Assembly (NCBI GenBank): GCA_017694495.1
Contig: JADIMU010000045.1
Span: 1-37,799, forward strand
From: Candidatus Aphodenecus pullistercoris
GTDB taxonomy: Bacteria > Spirochaetota > Spirochaetia > Sphaerochaetales > Sphaerochaetaceae
Length of the DNA stretch: 37,799 bases
Direction: 5' to 3'
Below the pieces are notes generated by a model that worked only from the letters and a program-made list of their open reading frames with translations, was not told the DNA's origin and made no database searches. Positions 31,247-37,799 of this stretch are shown one piece after another (position 1 is the first letter of the stretch; each line of letters starts with the position of its first letter). The translations under genes were made by a program, and so were the position numbers.

Positions 31247-34044
31247 CCTGGAAGGACAATGTGCACCGCACTCTCCAGCGGCTCCTTGCCGAAGAGCCCT
31301 TCACCCGAAAGGCTCGCATAGGAGGCTTCCCCCAGACGCCCAGTGAGTCGTCTGGAGGCCTCGTTGATGTCCTCGACGGTGAGGCTCCGCTGAGTCGCGC
31401 GGCTCCACTTCCTCATTTCGTCCGTAATCCTGTAGACATGGCGGCGCAGCGCCAGTGTCGCCTTCTGCGAGGGCGAGAGCGGCCTGAGCAGGCGGCCGAA
31501 GCGGACCATCTTGGCGTTGTCCAGCTCCTCATCTGTGACATCCAGACTCCTCATGGCCTTCTCCATGGCTTCGAAGCTGATGGCCACATGCGGGTCGCGG
31601 TAGCTGGCCACAGTGAAGACCTCCTCCATGACGTCGACGTTGGCCTCGCAGCCGTAGGCGCCCAGAGAGAGGCGCAGCTCCTGCCACAGCCTCGTCTTCG
31701 AGAGGATGGAGGCGTAGAGCGACTCGGCTTCCTGCTCCCTCGTCTGGTATGGCGATGAGGGCATGGCCAGGGCGTTGTAGGCGACCTGCGATGGCAGGCG
31801 GCACCAGATCCTGTGCGGGCCATCAGCGGCCACGCGTCCATAACCTGAGGGCTTGAACGTGCACTCTCCAAAGCCTTCCAGGAAGGCATGGCCCAGCTGC
31901 GCGAGCTCCTGTCTGTCCTCCTCCATCGCGCTGATGTGGAGCTCCATGCGTCCCCTCTGGGTGAAGTGGTCCATGAGGGCCTCCATGCCACGGGCGGCCT
32001 CCCCGCTGGACATGTGGCTCAGGCTCTCCCAGTCGGCGATGCCCATCAGGCGCTCTCCCAGTGCGAGCGAAGGCGTCAGGCAGGCCGTCGCCAGGGATGT
32101 GGCGAAGGAGGAGCCAGACTCCTCGATGTAGGACTCGTAGTCGCCTATGAGGTCGTTCAGAGCATCCTCGACCTGGTCGATGTGCGAGAAGTCGAGCCTC
32201 CTCAGCCAGTCACCGAGCAGAGCGAGGCACTTCGCGCTCTGGCGCGAGAGGCACTTGATGGAGATGACGAAGAAGGCCTTGACCTCTCCATCGCTGGCCC
32301 TTCCCGTCTCAAGGTAGGCGTAGTAGCCGCCGCTCTCCAGCCGCATGCGGCCATGGAAGGATGAGGCGTCCTCGCCGACCAGTCCAGCGATCAGAATGTA
32401 GCGCGAGAGGATGACGGCGTAGCCGAGCTCATCACTGCTCAGGTCGCTGAGGTCCACGACCAGGTTGAGGTAGCTGATGGAAGCCGTGTTCTCGGCCAGG
32501 AAGAAGAGCCCTCCTCCAAGATCCTCCAGATCGAGCCTGTCCTCATCCTCCTTGATGTCGCACAGGTGCAATGTTGGCACCTCGACCTCCTCCACAGCCT
32601 CCTCGACGCGCTCATGCCACTGGCCACGGCGCCGTGCGAAGGCCTGTGCCAGGCTCTCTTCCTTCCTCGCCATGTAGTCCTCCTCGGGGCGCACGTAGAG
32701 TGAAAGGCGGTGCGGGTTGTCCAGGAGATTGTCCTCGATCCAGTGCTCGAAGAGGAGGGGATCGGCCTCCAGCGCCGAGCGCAGGGCAGCCATCCTCCCC
32801 TTGAAGTCGAGCACCTCGCCCAAATCCTGTCCACGCAGCCAGCCGCGCACGCACTTCAGGAAGAGCCTCATGCCGGCCGGAATCCCGCCATGGATCTCCT
32901 GGAGGAGGAACTCCTGCCTCCTCATCGCACCCTCGACGACGTCGGCTCCTATGCCCTCGCGGGCTATTCGTCCAAGGCTTTCCAGAATGAAGGCTTCGAG
33001 GGCGGGAACGTCCGCTTCGTCCACGCCGCTCATGCCTACGGAGAAGGGAATCTCGTCGAAGTCCGCGCTCATGCCGCTCTGGTCGCACAGGTCCTTGCCC
33101 AGCCGTGAACCCGTCAATGCGCTGTACAGCGGGTTCGCAGGTCCGCCCAGGAGGGCGTCGACGAGCACGGATACAAGAAGGTTGTCGTAGCCGTCCCAGC
33201 CATAGGAACGGGTCAGGAAGGAGAGCATGAAGTCGCCCTTCTCCCCTGCCCTTGTGGCCTGGCAGCCTACAGTCTCCCTCCTGGGCGCGGTCCATCTGGC
33301 GACATGGTCTGGATCACGGACAGCCTCCCCTGGCTCCAGCGTGGACAGATAGTCCTCATCAAGCATGCGCAGCTTCTCCTCGAGGCCGACATCGCGTCCG
33401 TAGATGAAGAGGCGGCAGTTGGCCGGGCAGTAGAAGCGTCTGTAGGTATCGAGGTACTTCTCGTAGCTCAGGCCTGTCATCGCCTCGACGTCGCCTCCAG
33501 ACGAGAAGAAGTAGGGGCTGCCCTCGAAGAGGTCCCTCCGGCTGCGGTTGGCCACGACGCTCTCGCACTGGCCGTCGTCGCCGAGCATCTCGTTGAAGAC
33601 GACGCCTTCAAAGCCCTCGCTTCCGACACAGATGCCCTCGCTCTCGAAGGTGCTTCGGCGCAGAAGTGGATGGAAGACGCTGTCCGTGTACAGGAGGAAG
33701 AGGTTGTCGAAATCCTTCCTCACGGGACTTGCCGCCGGGTAGAGCGTCATGTCCGGACAGGTCAGCGCGTTCATGTAGCTGTTGCAAGAGTGGGCGTCGA
33801 AGAGGCTGAAGGGATCGGTGGCAGGCCATCTGCGGCAGCCGGAGAGCACAGTGTGCTCCAGGATGTGGAAGACCCCGCTGGAATCCTCAGGCAGGGTCCT
33901 GAAGGCATATGAGAAGAAGTACTCGCCCTCCTTGGCCTCGACATGGAAGACCTCCATGCCGCTGGAATGGCGGTAGAGCCGGCCCTGGGCCTGGTGCTGG
34001 ACGAGGTCCCAGCTGCCGACCAGCTTGAAGTTGTGTATGTCCAT
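31243..34044 (-). CDS. M16C-family zinc metallopeptidase (PreP-like)
   Basis: A 933-residue protein of the presequence-protease / Cym1 type. The inverted zinc motif HILEH (HxxEH, about residues 60-64) and the downstream Glu in GVVFNEMLGD complete the metal site. Four homologous M16 half-domains are expected from the length, with an M16C-associated linker in the middle. No signal peptide is seen, so it is likely cytoplasmic and degrades short peptides. The ATG at 34044 lacks a Shine-Dalgarno site and follows a TAAGTT -10 by 6 nt. Confidence 0.9.
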   Translation of the reverse strand: MDIHNFKLVGSWDLVQHQAQGRLYRHSSGMEVFHVEAKEGEYFFSYAFRTLPEDSSGVFHILEHTVLSGCRRWPATDPFSLFDAHSCNSYMNALTCPDMTLYPAASPVRKDFDNLFLLYTDSVFHPLLRRSTFESEGICVGSEGFEGVVFNEMLGDDGQCESVVANRSRRDLFEGSPYFFSSGGDVEAMTGLSYEKYLDTYRRFYCPANCRLFIYGRDVGLEEKLRMLDEDYLSTLEPGEAVRDPDHVARWTAPRRETVGCQATRAGEKGDFMLSFLTRSYGWDGYDNLLVSVLVDALLGGPANPLYSALTGSRLGKDLCDQSGMSADFDEIPFSVGMSGVDEADVPALEAFILESLGRIAREGIGADVVEGAMRRQEFLLQEIHGGIPAGMRLFLKCVRGWLRGQDLGEVLDFKGRMAALRSALEADPLLFEHWIEDNLLDNPHRLSLYVRPEEDYMARKEESLAQAFARRRGQWHERVEEAVEEVEVPTLHLCDIKEDEDRLDLEDLGGGLFFLAENTASISYLNLVVDLSDLSSDELGYAVILSRYILIAGLVGEDASSFHGRMRLESGGYYAYLETGRASDGEVKAFFVISIKCLSRQSAKCLALLGDWLRRLDFSHIDQVEDALNDLIGDYESYIEESGSSFATSLATACLTPSLALGERLMGIADWESLSHMSSGEAARGMEALMDHFTQRGRMELHISAMEEDRQELAQLGHAFLEGFGECTFKPSGYGRVAADGPHRIWCRLPSQVAYNALAMPSSPYQTREQEAESLYASILSKTRLWQELRLSLGAYGCEANVDVMEEVFTVASYRDPHVAISFEAMEKAMRSLDVTDEELDNAKMVRFGRLLRPLSPSQKATLALRRHVYRITDEMRKWSRATQRSLTVEDINEASRRLTGRLGEASYASLSGEGLFGKEPLESAVHIVLPG

Positions 34045-34050
34045 ACCGCC

Positions 34051-34080
34051 AACTTAGCAACGATGGTGCCCTGCTGTCTA
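34051..34080 (-). promoter_or_regulatory. Promoter of the M16 peptidase gene, TAGACA-18-TAAGTT
   Basis: On the minus strand TAGACA (34080-34075) matches TTGACA at five of six bases, and TAAGTT (34056-34051) follows after 18 nt. The ATG is 6 nt after the -10. The -35 abuts the stop codon of the lipoprotein gene. The -10 match is weak. Confidence 0.4.
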
Positions 34081-35460
34081 TCAGAAGTATGGACTCATGT
34101 TTCCCGCGACGGAGGAGCCGTAGGTGGAGAAGGCCTCCTGGAGGCAGGCCTCGCGGTCGCTTCCCCAGCTGACTGAGCGTGTGATCTCGTCCAGATTGAC
34201 GATCCGGCGGCCCCGCGTGTCCAGAAGCAGCGTGTAGCCTTCAGCGACGTAGACCTCGTAGCCGTCAGGCTGCTCGACGACGGGCGACAGTCCGACGGCG
34301 GACCAGATGATCCAGTCGTAGTCCGAATAGGTCGACACGAGTTCGTCCATGGCGGACGCGAAGTCGCTGTCTCCGGTTGAGGCCACATCCGTCTCTATGC
34401 CCTCCTGGTTGAAGTAGGAGATGAAGGCGTCTCTGGCCCAGTTCGTCTCCAGCCGGCGCCCAGACTCGTCGTACTCGTCCATGATGACGAGCACAGTGCT
34501 GTCCCTGAGAGCCTTCGACATGTCGTAGTCGAAGCTCGCCTGGATGCCCTCGGCCATCCGCCTGAAGTCGTAGAGGAAGGCCTCTCCCGTCACAGCCTCA
34601 GCCGCCGCAAGCTCGTCGTCTATGTCGAGCGAGAAGTGTACGGTGCCCGTGTCGGTCATCTGGGGATAGTACTCCTCGAAGGTGAACGATCCGTCGGCTC
34701 CGGTGACGAAGGGGACGGAGAATGTCTCGTAGCCGTCCATGTGGTTGTGGACAGTGAAGCTGGCGGTGACGGGGGCACCAGAGACGGCCGGGGACAGGAG
34801 GCCGCGGTTGCGCACGACGCGCACCCTCACGGTGCCCGCCTGACCGTCCTCACGGCTCAGCCTTATCTCGATCGAGGACAGATGGCCAGTCGCCAGGGCA
34901 AGCAGATCCTCAGGGCTGTTGCCTTCGCTCGTCACCCCCTCCCTGGAGGCTATGGTCATGGCGCGCAGGACCTCGCGGATCGCCTCGACGTCGTTGTTGG
35001 CCTTGTAGTGTTCCAGCGCGGAGGCCTTGAGCGCGACGACCTCGGCCTCGGCGGCCAGCAGTCGCCTGAAGGCCTCGCTGCGCATGCCAATGATGACATC
35101 CTCGTCGGCGAAGGCGAGGAGGTAGTGGTAGTGGGTGCGACCATCAGAGGAGATGGCGCTGTAGCTGTTGTCGACCTCGAGCGAGAGGTCGGCGATCGAC
35201 TGGTTGTTGACGAGCTCGCGGTAGTAGCGTCCCGCGACATCGTAGCCGAGGTATTCGGACACCTGGACGAGCAGTTCGTTGTAGGCGTCGTCCCGGCTGG
35301 CGGCCTCGCCCGCTCCTGAACCCTGGACGACGAAGCAGACCTGACCGGCCACGCGCCGCCCATTGGGGTACCACAGCGGCCTGTCGACCTCATCGTTCAT
35401 CAATGAAGTGCATCCAGTGAGGGTCAGTACAAGGAGCAGGAGGAGTGACAGTCGTCTCAA
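34081..35460 (-). CDS. Putative lipoprotein with LPP20-like N-terminal region
   Basis: A 459-residue envelope protein. Residues 1-17 are a signal with the lipobox LTLTGC, so it is lipid-anchored. The next part (about 35-150; DDAYNELLVQVSEYLGYDV) resembles the LPP20/FlgT-like fold in which the protein handles its own xx-AYNEL helix. A middle beta-rich stretch (about 190-270) and a C-terminal part follow that I do not recognise. The start is a TTG at 35460 overlapping the previous stop as TTGA, with GGAGG upstream. It is the last gene of the pepT operon. The function is unknown. Confidence 0.7.
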   Translation of the reverse strand: MRRLSLLLLLVLTLTGCTSLMNDEVDRPLWYPNGRRVAGQVCFVVQGSGAGEAASRDDAYNELLVQVSEYLGYDVAGRYYRELVNNQSIADLSLEVDNSYSAISSDGRTHYHYLLAFADEDVIIGMRSEAFRRLLAAEAEVVALKASALEHYKANNDVEAIREVLRAMTIASREGVTSEGNSPEDLLALATGHLSSIEIRLSREDGQAGTVRVRVVRNRGLLSPAVSGAPVTASFTVHNHMDGYETFSVPFVTGADGSFTFEEYYPQMTDTGTVHFSLDIDDELAAAEAVTGEAFLYDFRRMAEGIQASFDYDMSKALRDSTVLVIMDEYDESGRRLETNWARDAFISYFNQEGIETDVASTGDSDFASAMDELVSTYSDYDWIIWSAVGLSPVVEQPDGYEVYVAEGYTLLLDTRGRRIVNLDEITRSVSWGSDREACLQEAFSTYGSSVAGNMSPYF

Positions 35461-36431
35461 AAGGCCACCTCCAGCGAGAGCGACAGGCGGTTCTGCGAGA
35501 GGACGGCCCTCAGGGGATTCTGTGCCATGAGCACCTGGCCTTCATAGCCGAAGGCCCAGCCGATGTGGCGCGACAGCATGTGGCTGTAGCCTACACGCCA
35601 GGAGGAGCCCCAGAGGAAGGACGAGTCGCCATAGCCCAGAGCGATGTCGAGGCCGGCGTAGATGGCCCCCTCCTCGACGAAGGTGATGCGGCTGTCGACA
35701 AGTCCACCGAGGCGTAGGCTGTACTCGATTCCCATGAGTCCAATGTAGTAAGGCTCGAGGGAGTCGTCGAGTCCCGCCTCGAAGCCGACCGAGGGATTGA
35801 ATGGATACAGCCAGGCGCTGTTCTTCAGCCTCAGCGAGCCGCCTGCCCTCGCATCGAGAGAGATGTTCTTGAAGCCGGTAAGCGTCAGGAACCAGGATGG
35901 GGCCTTCTCCAGCGGCAGACCTGCGTAGGCGTGACTGATGTATATGGGGTCGAAGCTGACGTAGCCCTCCCCCGTCTCGGCGACGCTGAAACGTGCCAGG
36001 GGCCGTCCACCGTTGGGATTGGCCAGGTCATAGACCTCGCCAAGGCGGGCGGAAGGCAGGCTGACTGACGAGTAGGAAGAGTTGTAGATGTAGTCGAGGC
36101 GTGGTCCATCGCTCTGGTCGATGAATGGAGGATAGAGGAAGAAGCCCCTGACCTCCTCTCTGATGCTCGCCTCAAGGCGGCTGTCATCGAAGGCGAGCTG
36201 CCAGCCCTCGATCGTGATGAAGGTCGCGTTGCCGTCGTCATGATAGTAGTCGACGGAAAGCTCGTCTGTACCTGGAGGCAGTATGGGGCCACCCTCGCGG
36301 TTGATGGCATCAGCGACCAGAGAGAGGACCTCATCGGGCACATCGACCCCCTCCCCCGGCACCAGAGTGACGGCCGCAAGGGGGATGAGGGTCAGCAGCA
36401 GAGCCAGGACCAGGACCAGGCGTCGAACCAT
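35457..36431 (-). CDS. Putative outer-membrane beta-barrel protein
   Basis: A 324-residue protein with a signal peptide (MVRRLVLVLALLLTLIPLAA). The rest is rich in alternating polar and aromatic/hydrophobic residues and ends in Phe (LSLSLEVAF), as many outer-membrane barrel proteins do. I do not recognise a family. The ATG at 36431 follows the pepT stop by 2 nt with GAGG upstream. Coupling to the next lipoprotein gene by a TTGA overlap suggests the two proteins work together in the envelope. Confidence 0.6.
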   Translation of the reverse strand: MVRRLVLVLALLLTLIPLAAVTLVPGEGVDVPDEVLSLVADAINREGGPILPPGTDELSVDYYHDDGNATFITIEGWQLAFDDSRLEASIREEVRGFFLYPPFIDQSDGPRLDYIYNSSYSSVSLPSARLGEVYDLANPNGGRPLARFSVAETGEGYVSFDPIYISHAYAGLPLEKAPSWFLTLTGFKNISLDARAGGSLRLKNSAWLYPFNPSVGFEAGLDDSLEPYYIGLMGIEYSLRLGGLVDSRITFVEEGAIYAGLDIALGYGDSSFLWGSSWRVGYSHMLSRHIGWAFGYEGQVLMAQNPLRAVLSQNRLSLSLEVAF

Positions 36432-36433
36432 CC

Positions 36434-37660
36434 TCAGCCCTTCGCGTAGTGGTCGATGATGGCGAGGATCATGTTCACCGCCTCGCTCATGGCATCGACG
36501 CTGGCCCACTCCTCGAGGGAGTGGTAGTTGTGGCCTCCGGTGAAGAGGTTGGGACAGGGTAGTCCTGTATGCTCGGCGAGGCGGGCACCGTCGGTTCCTC
36601 CCCTGATGATCGTCTCATGCGCTTCGATGCCGATCGAGCGGCATGCTTCGAAGACGGCCTCGAGGGCCTCCGGATGGCTTGCGTTGGCCTGCCCCATGTT
36701 GCGGTAGCTGATCTGGACTGAGACGTCGGCCTGTGCATGGTAGAGCTCGGCGATGGTGGTGGCGAGCTTCTTCACCGCTTCAATGCGCTGCTTGAAGAGG
36801 CCGCTGTCGTGGTCGCGCAGATAGATCTCCATCGCGGCTTCGACGTTCGTACCTTCGATGGCTCCGACATGGTAGTAGCCGTAGCGTCCGTCCGTCGCCT
36901 CCGGGCTCTCCGCCTGGGGCAGGACCTCTGTGATCAGGCTGGCCACACGCAAGGCGTTGACCAGACGGCCACGTCCACTGCCCAGATGGGTGGAGACGCC
37001 ATGGATCCGGATCTTCACGGTCGCAGCGTTGAAACACTCGCTCTCGACCTCACCGCGGCCACCGCCGTCCATCGTGTAGCATACGCTGGAGACCATCCTG
37101 TCGTAGGGGAACTGGTCCATGCCGGCACCGGTCTCCTCGTCAGGAGTGAAGAAGACCTCGACATCTCCATGCCTGATCTCCGGATGGCCCACGAGGTAGT
37201 TGACTGCCTCCATGATCTCGGCCAGCCCCGCCTTGTCGTCGGCGCCCAGAAGGGTCGTACCATCGCTCGTGATGATCTCGCTGTCGACGTATTGGGCGAG
37301 CTCAGGATTGTCGCATGCCCTGATCGTCGTGCCGGGCAGGACGATGTCGCCACCCTTGTAGATGTGGCGCATGGGTCTGACGCCATTGCCCATGACATCA
37401 TCTGCCGTGTCCACATGGGCCATGAAGGCCACAGCCCGGGCACCGGGACAGTTGGAGCGGAGGATGCCGTGGACCACGCTCTCCTTGCCATAGTCCACTT
37501 CGAGGCCAAGCTCCTTCAACTCTTCCACAAGAGCCTTCTGGAGGACAACCTGGCCACTGCTCGTCGGCCGCTGGACGCCGACCTTGGCCGGGCAGCTCAT
37601 CGTATCGTACTGTGCATAGCGGATGAAGCGTCCGCTGACGCCTTCCCTGAAGTCTTTCAT
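36434..37660 (-). CDS. pepT: Peptidase T (tripeptide aminopeptidase)
   Basis: A 408-residue M20B dizinc aminopeptidase, the normal length. HVDTADD holds the first metal His and catalytic Asp, GADDKAGLAEIM the bridging Asp, DEETGAG the catalytic Glu pair, and LFTGGHNYHSLEEW the last metal His. It releases N-terminal residues from tripeptides in the cytoplasm. The ATG at 37660 lies 6 nt after a TATCTT box with no Shine-Dalgarno site, so it is probably a leaderless operon head. Confidence 0.95.
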   Translation of the reverse strand: MKDFREGVSGRFIRYAQYDTMSCPAKVGVQRPTSSGQVVLQKALVEELKELGLEVDYGKESVVHGILRSNCPGARAVAFMAHVDTADDVMGNGVRPMRHIYKGGDIVLPGTTIRACDNPELAQYVDSEIITSDGTTLLGADDKAGLAEIMEAVNYLVGHPEIRHGDVEVFFTPDEETGAGMDQFPYDRMVSSVCYTMDGGGRGEVESECFNAATVKIRIHGVSTHLGSGRGRLVNALRVASLITEVLPQAESPEATDGRYGYYHVGAIEGTNVEAAMEIYLRDHDSGLFKQRIEAVKKLATTIAELYHAQADVSVQISYRNMGQANASHPEALEAVFEACRSIGIEAHETIIRGGTDGARLAEHTGLPCPNLFTGGHNYHSLEEWASVDAMSEAVNMILAIIDHYAKG

Positions 37661-37666
37661 GCGTCA

Positions 37667-37695
37667 AAGATACTACAAAGCGCAGAAGGCTCCAA
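37667..37695 (-). promoter_or_regulatory. Promoter of the pepT operon, TTGGAG-17-TATCTT
   Basis: On the minus strand TATCTT (37672-37667) lies 6 nt before the pepT ATG. TTGGAG (37695-37690) is a poor -35 at 17-nt spacing. The -10 matches those of tetR, the ABC operon and the HAD gene. Confidence 0.5.
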
Positions 37696-37745
37696 TACTC
37701 GGCGACTGCCAACGCAAGAGGCGAAGGAAGACGGGAAGAATGATT

Positions 37746-37766
37746 GAGTGCAGTCGCACTGTACTC
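37746..37766. repeat. Inverted repeat near the right end
   Basis: GAGT (37746-37749) and CAGT (37751-37754) pair with ACTG (37758-37761) and ACTC (37763-37766) through a central G-T wobble, giving nine pairs and a 3-nt loop. No clear T-run follows on either strand. It may be a terminator or operator for a gene beyond the window. Nothing else is recognisable in 37696-37799. Confidence 0.35.
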
Positions 37767-37799
37767 GCCCTTCTCAAACCAAGCTCAGAGCTGATCGGC

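Overview
The window reads as a compact, high-GC (roughly 60 %) chromosome segment from a diderm bacterium, most likely a spirochaete of the Sphaerochaeta/Treponema side. Pointers are a patatin phospholipase fused to an outer-membrane barrel, a CdaA/YbbR c-di-AMP pair, lipoproteins, and a sugar ABC operon without its own ATPase. The assignment rests on gene content and style only. I see no mobile element, CRISPR, rRNA or tRNA.

Layout. 1-2232 (+): TetR regulator and a radical SAM/SPASM enzyme. 2414-3325 (-): sugar-type nucleotidyltransferase with a terminator. 3532-7345 (+): two carbohydrate ABC permeases, a binding protein and a TIM-barrel isomerase. 7329-7781 (-): MerR regulator with a four-Cys tail; 7869-8528 (+): RadC. 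8668-16433 (-): complete histidine operon hisL-G-D-C-B-H-A-F-IE plus a coupled pentapeptide-repeat gene. 16477-17067 (-): HdeD/DUF308 membrane protein; 17115-17864 (+): HAD phosphatase; 17775-18542 (-): FKBP lipoprotein. 18573-19927 (-): two-subunit fumarase. 19955-24547 (-): def, fmt, patatin-barrel protein, YhcC-like radical SAM. 24586-31197 (-): glpK, cdaA, ybbR-like, acpS, truA, divergent uracil-DNA glycosylase, priA. 31243-34044 (-): M16C peptidase. 34081-37660 (-): pepT, putative outer-membrane protein, lipoprotein.

The most interesting element is the his leader. An 18-residue ORF carries five consecutive His codons and is followed by an intrinsic terminator just before the hisG ribosome binding site, a textbook transcription attenuator. 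Its ATG lies only 6 nt after a TAACAT -10 box, so the leader peptide should be translated from a leaderless mRNA, and a perfect 10-bp inverted repeat covers the -35 box.

The same geometry (-10 box, 5-8 nt, ATG, no Shine-Dalgarno) recurs at the first gene of most transcription units: the ABC permease (8 nt), merR, HAD, FKBP, fumarase alpha, def, M16 peptidase and pepT. Genes inside operons instead use Shine-Dalgarno sites or 1-19 nt overlaps, and only they use GTG or TTG starts. Several -35 boxes overlap or abut the stop codon of the preceding co-oriented gene. Together this suggests a compact genome in which leaderless initiation at operon heads is routine.
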